A stretch of DNA of 13,249 nt from Campylobacter concisus (lineage in GTDB: Bacteria > Campylobacterota > Campylobacteria > Campylobacterales > Campylobacteraceae). The notes under the pieces were generated by a model, which saw nothing but the letters and a program-made list of their open reading frames with translations, was not told the origin of the DNA and did no database searches. The stretch spans positions 1 through 13,249 of the forward strand of contig JAHADO010000013.1 in the NCBI GenBank assembly GCA_018375265.1, in the 5' to 3' direction. A program made the position numbers and the translations under genes. Each line of letters opens with the position of its first letter. The stretch's first letter is position 1. Below, one piece after another: positions 6,160 to 11,252 of the stretch.

Positions 6160-6642
6160 TTAAATGAATCTCACGACGTCTTTGAGATATTGACCGCTGT
6201 CCAAGACAATTTTGTTGTTTGGGTCAGACATTAGGTCATTGACAAATGTTTCGTAATTGTTTTCTAGCATGGTTACGAAATTTTCTTGATTTCCTCTTTT
6301 AATATATCGGTTAATCATTTCTTGTTTCATATCTAAAGATGGTAGCACAATAGTAAAGGGAATACTTCTTTTGTTTAGTTCATCTCTTACTTCTTTGTGA
6401 GAAGAAATAAGAATTATACATCCTTCTCGTGCTAAGGAAACAATATCTCTGATATAATTTTCAGGAAAATTGGGATTGAGCGTTTTACTCATTCCTTTTC
6501 GTTGCTCGATTGGCAAATCACTATCAATATCGAGCCATTTATAGTTAGAAGATTCTAAGTCAATGACGCTGTGATGTTCTTTTGCAAGTGTTGTTTTGTC
6601 GATACCGGGAAAAGCAGAAATGATACCCGACGTGATAGGCAT
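6160..6642 (-). CDS. P-loop nucleotide-kinase-like protein with altered Walker A
   Basis: A 160-residue protein that resembles small phage and plasmid P-loop kinases: an N-terminal P-loop followed by a strand with VIDLESSNYKW (26-36), then ENYI (61-64), a CIILISSHKEVRD strand-helix (75-87), a lid-like INRYIKRGN stretch (110-118), and a C-terminal IVLDSGQYL (145-153). The P-loop reads AFPGIDKTT (10-18): the lysine and threonine remain, but the usual first glycine is alanine and the glycine before lysine is aspartate (D15), so activity may be reduced or lost. I chose the ATG at 6642 because TTGGAG lies five bases upstream. The frame stays open to 6777, but that extension overlaps the zinc-protein gene and has no ribosome site. 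It is the last gene of the operon, 16 bases after its neighbour and followed directly by a terminator. Substrate unknown. Confidence 0.78.
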   Translation of the reverse strand: MPITSGIISAFPGIDKTTLAKEHHSVIDLESSNYKWLDIDSDLPIEQRKGMSKTLNPNFPENYIRDIVSLAREGCIILISSHKEVRDELNKRSIPFTIVLPSLDMKQEMINRYIKRGNQENFVTMLENNYETFVNDLMSDPNNKIVLDSGQYLKDVVRFI

Positions 6643-6658
6643 TGTTACTCCAATGTTT

Positions 6659-6916
6659 TTATTGTTTATTTCTCCACTTGTTTTCTCGTGTTCGTTCCAT
6701 GTCGTAGCATTTTTCACAAACAGCATAGCCGAACCCGTTGGGCGTGTGAATTTCATGGCTTGTGTAGCAGGAGCCATAAGTCACTTCTTTTCCGCAATGA
6801 GGACAGTTGACAATTTCATCCATATCAAAGCTGTAGCTTTTGACGTTCCAGTTGTCTGGAACTTCGTATGGCTCATACGCTTGCTTGTCGTAATTCCAGC
6901 GGTTAAGAAATAGCAT
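6659..6916 (-). CDS. Small zinc-binding protein, two CxxC pairs
   Basis: An 85-residue protein with CPHC (38-41) and CEKC (67-70), spaced as in a split zinc ribbon. The N-terminal half (MLFLNRWNYDKQAYEPYEVP) is rich in aromatic and acidic residues, and GFGY precedes the second Cys pair. Small proteins of this look are common in Firmicutes phages, but I cannot name a function. I chose the ATG at 6916 because GAAAGGA lies eight bases upstream; the longer frame to 7009 lacks this. Its first 14 bases overlap the end of the next Cys-rich gene upstream, which suggests translational coupling. Likely zinc-binding and cytoplasmic; nucleic-acid binding is only a guess. Confidence 0.8.
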   Translation of the reverse strand: MLFLNRWNYDKQAYEPYEVPDNWNVKSYSFDMDEIVNCPHCGKEVTYGSCYTSHEIHTPNGFGYAVCEKCYDMERTRENKWRNKQ

Positions 6917-7103
6917 TTTTGACTTCCTTTCTTTCACCATACGAGCAGAAACCGTTTCTATCACAGTCAGTCCATCCACGGCGAGCACAATCAAGATGGA
7001 CGGTGTCATAAAAGATGCAATCTCGACATCTCACAATCGGAGTGTCGGTGAGATGGACCTCATTGTTGTCATCGACTGTGGCTATGTATTCGTTGTTTGC
7101 CAT
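6903..7103 (-). CDS. Small Cys-rich phage-type protein (CRDC...FCSYGE motif)
   Basis: A 66-residue protein with five cysteines: CRDC (26-29), C39, C47 and C53 inside GFCSYGER. The pattern of an N-terminal acidic half, then VRCRDC, Cys-x-Arg, a Trp, and DxxGFCSYGE is a recurring small family of phages and mobile elements in gut and oral bacteria; its role is unknown. The cysteines probably bind zinc. The start at 7103 follows AAAAGGA six bases upstream and is preferred over an ATG 15 codons earlier with no ribosome site. The upstream neighbour is the zinc-ribbon half of the TAG-interrupted gene, whose TAA lies 17 bases before this start. The downstream neighbour overlaps by 14 bases. Three Cys-rich units thus follow one another. 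Confidence 0.8.
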   Translation of the reverse strand: MANNEYIATVDDNNEVHLTDTPIVRCRDCIFYDTVHLDCARRGWTDCDRNGFCSYGERKEVKNAIS

Positions 7104-7120
7104 GATTATCCTTTTGGTGT

Positions 7121-7252
7121 TTACATGTCTGTGTTTATGATTCTGCAACGGCAGTTTGGACAGTATGATAAACCAAGTTCTTCGAACGTGTTGATGTCTA
7201 AGTCATCGTATCGTTCTGATAGATTGACATTGCAGTTGCTGCAGCGCCATTC
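7121..7252 (-). other. In-frame continuation past TAG: zinc-ribbon coding half with no start codon
   Basis: Directly after the TAG at 7255-7253, the same frame stays open for 43 codons to a TAA at 7123-7121. It encodes EWRCSNCNVNLSERYDDLDI and further residues with SYCPNCRCRI: a zinc ribbon, CSNC about 26 residues before CPNC. The stretch contains no ATG, GTG or TTG that could start it; the only ATG is its last codon. It fills the gap exactly, leaving 17 bases before the next gene. It can be translated only by reading through the TAG, or it is the dead 3' half of a gene broken by a nonsense change. With the upstream part the product would have 132 residues, ending in a zinc ribbon as in many phage proteins of this kind. 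Confidence 0.7.
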
Positions 7253-7519
7253 CTAATCCATGTCGCACTCGTCAGCGCCTCTTGGTGTCGTGTCACGGTA
7301 TATGAGTGTGCAGGTCGGGTCAATAAGTTGAGCGAGGCGCTCGAATGCGAAACCTTCTGGTCTGGTTACATCCCAGCCTAGAATCCTCTCAAGTTCAAGC
7401 ATTTCGTTAACGAGTTGCTCATTGATTTCGAGGTCATGTTCGCAGCCTTTGTTTTGGATTTCGCGGATATTTGCAGATGCTTCTTTGAGAGCATTTGCAA
7501 TGCGTGTGTGTTCATTCAT
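7253..7519 (-). CDS. N-terminal half of a TAG-interrupted zinc-ribbon protein, 88 aa
   Basis: The protein starts MNEHTRIANALKEASANIRE, a helical N-terminal domain (about 1-45), followed by RLAQLIDPTCTLIYRD (about 61-76), and ends DECDMD at a TAG. The start follows AAAGGA nine bases upstream. Short phage proteins with an LxxLID-PTC segment normally continue into a C-terminal Cys-x-x-Cys ribbon, and that ribbon lies in the same frame beyond the TAG (7121-7252). The gene is therefore either read through at TAG, truncated by a nonsense mutation, or affected by a base-call error; CAG, TGG or AAG would each differ by one base. The truncated form would keep the N-terminal domain but only two isolated cysteines near residues 69 and 86 plus C26. 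Function unknown. Confidence 0.75.
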   Translation of the reverse strand: MNEHTRIANALKEASANIREIQNKGCEHDLEINEQLVNEMLELERILGWDVTRPEGFAFERLAQLIDPTCTLIYRDTTPRGADECDMD

Positions 7520-7583
7520 GACAGTGATTCCTTTATTATCAAATTGTTTGTTGACGTGCTCAATCGTGTAAAGTTGAGGAATT

Positions 7584-7823
7584 TTAAGGGTTCTTGCTGT
7601 TCAGTCTTTTTTGAGCAATAAGACTAACAAACTCACTTTTATCGTTGATAAGCACATCAAGACCAAAGCCTAGACTGGCGACAACGGCTCGAACGTCTTC
7701 GTCGTCATCGTACACAAAGTCCTTGCTTGTGTATTTCAGACGCTTGTCTGTGTAGTAAAATGTGAAGCCGACTTCTACAGGAATTTGTTTAGACGTGGTT
7801 GATAACCTTTCGTGCGATTGCAT
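7584..7823 (-). CDS. Small unknown protein, paralogue of the 8599-9063 product
   Basis: A 79-residue acidic protein. Residues 14-33, VEVGFTFYYTDKRLKYTSKD, match the start of the 154-residue product at 8599-9063 (VEVNFTFVYVDKRRKYTCKD), so both carry one unnamed N-terminal beta module. Here the rest is short and unlike the paralogue. The start is unclear: the ATG at 7823 (preceded by an in-frame TTG at 7832) lies inside the 3' end of the upstream membrane gene, an overlap of 35 bases, with no good ribosome site. The extra 13 residues before VEV look like the upstream gene read in another frame. The original start and ribosome site may have been lost by deletion, leaving translation coupled to the upstream gene. 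Confidence 0.6.
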   Translation of the reverse strand: MQSHERLSTTSKQIPVEVGFTFYYTDKRLKYTSKDFVYDDDEDVRAVVASLGFGLDVLINDKSEFVSLIAQKRLNSKNP

Positions 7824-8130
7824 AAATACCAATATATACGAGAATTGCTACAAATACTGGTGTATTGTAGTATGAGACAACCATAAGACAAAACAAATTC
7901 GATACCATAAGCGCAATCGATTGCTCGAACTTTGTGTAGTCGTGGTCGTAATAATCCTCAATCGTTCGCAGGCTTAGGAACCATGCGATGCTTGCTCCTA
8001 GTGGTATGGAGAGCAAATACAACAGATTCATATCAATCACGGTAATGTATGCTGCAATTGCAAGCATAAGTGCAAGTTCCATGATTGGTACGATGATGAG
8101 GTGTAGTGGATAGTGTCGTGGGGTGTACAT
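7789..8130 (-). CDS. Small integral membrane protein, about four helices
   Basis: A 113-residue hydrophobic protein with probable membrane helices at about 8-31, 34-53, 70-88 and 89-107, and a charged loop DYYDHDYTKFEQ between helices 2 and 3. I recognise no family. The ATG at 8130 is taken as the start because it lies two bases after the TAA of the upstream gene (TAACAATG), a stop-start arrangement typical of translational coupling; an in-frame TTG four codons earlier is less likely. Its 3' end overlaps the next small gene by 35 bases. It is one of several small membrane proteins in this operon. Confidence 0.65.
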   Translation of the reverse strand: MYTPRHYPLHLIIVPIMELALMLAIAAYITVIDMNLLYLLSIPLGASIAWFLSLRTIEDYYDHDYTKFEQSIALMVSNLFCLMVVSYYNTPVFVAILVYIGIYAIARKVINHV

Positions 8131-8132
8131 TG

Positions 8133-8321
8133 TTATACCCAATCAATATTACTAAGAAGATGAGCCATACTTGCTTTTGTGAGGTAAATAATGCCGTTAA
8201 CAAACTCATTTGTCAACGAAGTAGAAACAGACTGATTTTTCTCATCGATGTCAAGAATAACGTTGGTGTTAACGATGCGCTCGTCACCATCAATAATTGT
8301 TAGTTTGATAAAGTGTGGCAT
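8133..8321 (-). CDS. Hypothetical protein, 62 aa
   Basis: A small soluble protein beginning MPHFIKLTIIDGDERIVNTN, with alternating hydrophobic residues that suggest a beta-rich fold and a helical end (SMAHLLSNIDWV). No motif or family is recognised. The start follows GAAAGGA ten bases upstream. It is followed after two bases by the start of the membrane-protein gene at 8130, and lies 18 bases after the stop of another membrane-protein gene. The gene call rests on its ribosome site and tight fit in the operon. Confidence 0.65.
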   Translation of the reverse strand: MPHFIKLTIIDGDERIVNTNVILDIDEKNQSVSTSLTNEFVNGIIYLTKASMAHLLSNIDWV

Positions 8322-8339
8322 TGTGGGTGTGTCCTTTCG

Positions 8340-8585
8340 TTAATGAATAATGAGTGATGCTAAGAATGCCCAGCCGCATACAGATAGCATAAATGCTGAA
8401 AGCGCGAGTATGACAAAGGTCGGCGCAACAAGTCCATACTTGGCTAACGAACAAAGGAGTCCAGGCATGTAGGTCTTACCGTCAAACGTATTCTCTTTTA
8501 GACTTTTTATGTATGCCCATAAAAGGAAAGCTGTTCCCAGGATATACGTCATCATGTTAGATAGCATAGGTAATCGTTCGGTCAT
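8340..8585 (-). CDS. Small membrane protein, two to three helices
   Basis: An 81-residue protein with a hydrophobic helix at about 11-29, a short polar stretch (SLKENTFDGKTYMPG), and a longer hydrophobic region at about 50-80 that could be one or two helices. No family is recognised. The ATG at 8585 is preferred because AGAAAG lies nine bases upstream. The longer frame begins at 8606 with no ribosome site and would overlap the previous gene by eight bases. It sits between the 154-residue paralogue gene and the 62-residue gene in one operon. Confidence 0.6.
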   Translation of the reverse strand: MTERLPMLSNMMTYILGTAFLLWAYIKSLKENTFDGKTYMPGLLCSLAKYGLVAPTFVILALSAFMLSVCGWAFLASLIIH

Positions 8586-8598
8586 TTTGTCATTCTTT

Positions 8599-9063
8599 CT
8601 AATCATAACTATAAGAACGGGAGGTTGCGCGTCCGTTTGATAATTCTTCTAAATCGCGTAAAATCATCATTACTTTATTATAAATAATGCCCTCTTCGTC
8701 ATACTCATTGTCTGGTAAACGATTGATTTGAATGCCCAGCGTTGTGCTAACGGCAATTTCGATTTCAATATCAAGTTTGTTGTCTTTACTGTCAAAATTA
8801 TAAAGATTAATCCATTCGTCGCTAAGAGTTGGTTCGTTAATACATATGTTGCGATTCTCAGAGTCAACTTTGCTAATCGTTTCTAGCAGCACGTTCTTCA
8901 TGTGTGCGAGTTCCTCTTGATATGCTGGAAGTCCGTCTGCTTCGGTTTCATCACCCTCTCCATATGGAATTGATTTGAGTCCGAAGTCCTTACATGTATA
9001 CTTACGTCGCTTGTCTACGTATACAAATGTGAAATTGACTTCTACTGTTTTTACTGTTGGCAT
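8599..9063 (-). CDS. Hypothetical acidic protein, 154 aa, shares a module with the 7584-7823 product
   Basis: The protein begins MPTVKTVEVNFTFVYVDKRR. Residues 7-27 (VEV..FTF.Y.DKR.KYT.KDF) recur in the 79-residue product encoded 0.8 kb downstream. The remainder is acidic and helical, with an LEIEIAV-like strand region around 115-122 and a serine/arginine-rich end. No known domain is recognised. The start follows AAAAGGA seven bases upstream. The gene ends in TAG, one of only two TAG stops in the window; two codons later the frame meets TGA, so readthrough would add only three residues. Confidence 0.72.
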   Translation of the reverse strand: MPTVKTVEVNFTFVYVDKRRKYTCKDFGLKSIPYGEGDETEADGLPAYQEELAHMKNVLLETISKVDSENRNICINEPTLSDEWINLYNFDSKDNKLDIEIEIAVSTTLGIQINRLPDNEYDEEGIIYNKVMMILRDLEELSNGRATSRSYSYD

Positions 9064-9084
9064 GGCTGATTCCTTTTAGTAAGT

Positions 9085-9270
9085 TTACTTTTCTGTTACG
9101 CCGAAGTTGGGATTAAATGGAAAGAGGTCGCCATAACTGCGAACGTTCTTAGTGTTTTTCTGTGCTTCATATCGTTCGCGATAGAATTTCTCATAACGCT
9201 CAGATGGCACAAATAATAGCTCGGGGTATAGATGGCTTAAATCGACTGTTGAATCTTTTGTGTTAGTCAT
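9085..9270 (-). CDS. Hypothetical protein, 61 aa
   Basis: A small, highly charged soluble protein, starting MTNTKDSTVDLSHLYPELLF, with a helix rich in Arg, Glu and Tyr (about 23-37) and a Phe/Pro/Asn-rich end. No family is recognised. The start follows GAAAGGA at a seven-base spacing. It is the first gene after a likely promoter at 9304-9332 and is followed after 21 bases by the 154-residue gene. Confidence 0.65.
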   Translation of the reverse strand: MTNTKDSTVDLSHLYPELLFVPSERYEKFYRERYEAQKNTKNVRSYGDLFPFNPNFGVTEK

Positions 9271-9303
9271 TGTGATTTCCTTTCGTCGTTTGTCGTTACT
9301 CTT

Positions 9304-9332
9304 ATTTTACTGAGCGAGTTAAGTAATTGCAA
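9304..9332 (-). promoter_or_regulatory. Probable promoter of the 9270-to-6160 operon
   Basis: In the minus-strand sense, TTGCAA (9332-9327), 17 bases, then TAAAAT (9309-9304). The -10 has five of six consensus bases; the -35 keeps TTG and the final A. The -10 box ends 33 bases before the start codon at 9270, and the 95-base gap holding it is larger than most gaps nearby. Confidence 0.5.
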
Positions 9333-9365
9333 GAACTATTTTTAGTTGTGTCGGTTTTGTGATAG

Positions 9366-9587
9366 TTAGGATAACGCTCTTACTGCATCTAACAGTCGGT
9401 AGCCAATATCTTGAGAGATAATTAGTGTGCCAATTGCAAGCATACATAGAACGATGAGAAAGACTACTCTCGCCTTCTTTTCTTCTTTAGTTTCTTCTCT
9501 TGGTGGAGATTCTCTAAAGTATCTTGGTCGCTTTGGTTCAGAGGTGTTGCGGTGTCCTAGCCAGTAACCTAGTAAAAATTCGAGCAT
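9366..9587 (-). CDS. Small membrane protein, 73 aa
   Basis: The protein starts MLEFLLGYWLGHRNTSEPKR, a short hydrophobic N-terminus, followed by a strongly charged stretch (PKRPRYFRESPPREETKEEKKAR as a general pattern, residues 18-40) and one clear membrane helix at about 41-60. No family is recognised. The start follows AAAAGGAG five bases upstream, one of the better ribosome sites in the window. It lies 18 bases after the larger membrane-protein gene at 9606-10238. Confidence 0.68.
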   Translation of the reverse strand: MLEFLLGYWLGHRNTSEPKRPRYFRESPPREETKEEKKARVVFLIVLCMLAIGTLIISQDIGYRLLDAVRALS

Positions 9588-9605
9588 TATCGCTCCTTTT
9601 AGTTG

Positions 9606-10238
9606 TTAGTCATCCAAACATGGTCTTGGTACATCTACTAATTTGAACATGCTAAAAATCAAAGCAAATACGATGATAAAGCCGATGGTGAATGCTGCTA
9701 TGAGTGTTGAGCCGAAACATAGTGCACCAATCATCGCTGTGTCTGATGAATCAATGCCCCAGCACTGTGTTATGGCAAATTGATAAAAGTTCGGGACAAG
9801 GATGTTTGTGATAAGGATTGACAATACTAATGCGGATAGAGAGTAGAGTGTAGCTACAATACCATCGTGTTCCTTTGCCGCCTTAATTACCTTGGTATAA
9901 CTTTCATCACCAAAATGAGTTTCTTTTGGTTTATACTCGCCGATTGTTTTGAGAGCTGCATGATACCTGGTTTTAACATTTTTGCTAAACAAATGTTTAC
10001 CATAGAGCGCAATAATGACAACGTGGAGTGTAAAGATTGCATATTTGTTGTATGCGTCAACGATGAATTTTCCAGCCGCATTAAAGAAGTCGTAAAGAGC
10101 GTAAATAGCTGCGGTTACAGCAGTCTTAATTGCATCTGGTAGCCATGGAATCATGTTCGCAATTGGGTTTGGTAACATGAACGCGACTGCAACCGCAAAT
10201 AGAACTACGTTGAAAATTGGTGGGTAACGTTTAGACAT
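9606..10238 (-). CDS. Integral membrane protein, 210 aa
   Basis: A multi-pass membrane protein with hydrophobic segments at about 8-32, 36-56, 66-80, 126-150 and 166-200; the last is long enough for two helices. A basic, charged cytoplasmic-type loop lies at about 82-122. No transporter signature, enzyme motif or known family is seen. The start follows AAGAAAG at a ten-base spacing, weaker than neighbours. It begins 18 bases after the RNA ligase stop, so the two are probably cotranscribed. The high aromatic content and lack of polar helices argue against a channel with charged pore helices. A holin is unlikely at this size, though not excluded. Confidence 0.7.
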   Translation of the reverse strand: MSKRYPPIFNVVLFAVAVAFMLPNPIANMIPWLPDAIKTAVTAAIYALYDFFNAAGKFIVDAYNKYAIFTLHVVIIALYGKHLFSKNVKTRYHAALKTIGEYKPKETHFGDESYTKVIKAAKEHDGIVATLYSLSALVLSILITNILVPNFYQFAITQCWGIDSSDTAMIGALCFGSTLIAAFTIGFIIVFALIFSMFKLVDVPRPCLDD

Positions 10239-10256
10239 TAGTTGTTTTCTTTCTTC

Positions 10257-11168
10257 TTATTGAATATTCAAGTATTTGCGACAATGGGTAAATACAAGCT
10301 GCTGAATACGATTTAGGTCAACGGTGCCTTTTTTCTTCTTGAAGTGCCCCCAAAATTCTTCTTCCATGAGGTCGTTTAGGCAAAGATTGAGGAACATGCC
10401 GATTGACTTTTTGTCGTTTACCCATTCGTCCATGTCGAGTGTGTTCATAACCTTTGCTTGACATTTGTTCATGAACGCGTCTGTGCAAAATGTATTTACA
10501 AAATTTTCTTCATTTTGTCCAGCAAGAATAGGTTTCTTTGGTATGGATTTTTGCTGAAGATACTCATCGCGCACAATCTTTGCAATTTGAATGTGACCAT
10601 ATTCGTCTCTGAATTTGTAATTATTGATAACGATGCCCTCGCCTTTTGAATTTGGTGTGAGGTTATAATCAGTTTTGTCAAGGAGTGATTGAACGTCCTC
10701 GCGAGACGGATTATGAAATGTTCCAATTACAGGAATAATTTTGTCATAGTCCCCAAATTCACTCTTATAGGTATCATATGGAATATACTCATCCGCTGTT
10801 GTGTCAAATACATCAAAGATAAAAAATCCATGATTAAGATAATCTTTGATATGACCAGGGAATCGCTCGCCATCTGCGCCGAGCCATTCGCCATATACGA
10901 TATGGTCGGGGTGTGATTCGAGATACTGAATAATCTGAGGAAACTCTTTCTCTCCATTAAGTGTGAGAGTTTTGCAGAAATTCGCATTGTCTTTGTTCAT
11001 GTTAATTCCACGCGTACGTGAGCCAACATGGACGGTGCCATCTTTCATGAATAGACATGCGTTTGTGCCGTCCAGCTTTGGCATGACGACTACATCTCCG
11101 CAGAGGATGCCTTGAACTTCGTCTTTATCAATGCGTAGTACGTGTGTGTATGACTTATATTGAGCCAT
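10257..11168 (-). CDS. ATP-dependent RNA ligase (Rnl2-like nucleotidyltransferase)
   Basis: A 303-residue ligase that would seal RNA ends through a lysine-AMP intermediate. All core nucleotidyltransferase motifs are seen: motif I KLDG with nucleophile K31, motif Ia SRTR (50-53), motif III YGEW (92-95), motif IIIa FFIFDV (115-120), motif IV EGIV (177-180) and motif V with K197 (IAKIV). The C-terminal 90 residues are helical and basic. T4-type phages use such ligases to repair host-cleaved tRNAs; that role here is inferred, and no partner kinase/phosphatase gene is in the window. The start at 11168 follows GAAAGGA six bases upstream; a longer frame to 11207 has no ribosome site. DNA ligase is less likely because the OB domain and the typical DNA-ligase motifs after motif V are not evident. 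Confidence 0.9.
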   Translation of the reverse strand: MAQYKSYTHVLRIDKDEVQGILCGDVVVMPKLDGTNACLFMKDGTVHVGSRTRGINMNKDNANFCKTLTLNGEKEFPQIIQYLESHPDHIVYGEWLGADGERFPGHIKDYLNHGFFIFDVFDTTADEYIPYDTYKSEFGDYDKIIPVIGTFHNPSREDVQSLLDKTDYNLTPNSKGEGIVINNYKFRDEYGHIQIAKIVRDEYLQQKSIPKKPILAGQNEENFVNTFCTDAFMNKCQAKVMNTLDMDEWVNDKKSIGMFLNLCLNDLMEEEFWGHFKKKKGTVDLNRIQQLVFTHCRKYLNIQ

Positions 11169-11198
11169 GTTAGTTCCTTTCTTCTTTGTACAAACAAA

Positions 11199-11224
11199 GT
11201 GTAGCACAATTTCTCATGCTACAC
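11199..11224 (-). terminator. Hairpin after the adhesin gene
   Basis: GTGTAGCA (11199-11206) and TGCTACAC (11217-11224) form a perfect 8-bp stem with a ten-base loop, 29 bases past the adhesin stop. In minus-strand RNA the stem is followed by UUUGUUUG. A broken U tract makes it a moderate terminator, or an RNA element in the RNA ligase leader, since that gene starts 30 bases further on. Confidence 0.55.
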
Positions 11225-11252
11225 AATATTTACACAAAGTTTTTATTGTGTT

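Noticed and set aside
6643..6777. N-terminal extension of the kinase-like protein
   Set aside because: It lies within the zinc-protein gene in another frame; the internal ATG at 6642 has a good ribosome site.
8599..8601. Second TAG as evidence for genetic-code change
   Set aside because: The frame meets TGA two codons later, so it adds nothing for or against readthrough; the long genes fit the standard code.
11169..11252. Promoter for the RNA ligase gene (TTGTGT-N17-TACACT)
   Set aside because: Both boxes match consensus poorly and the candidate lies within the hairpin; readthrough or an unseen promoter is as likely.
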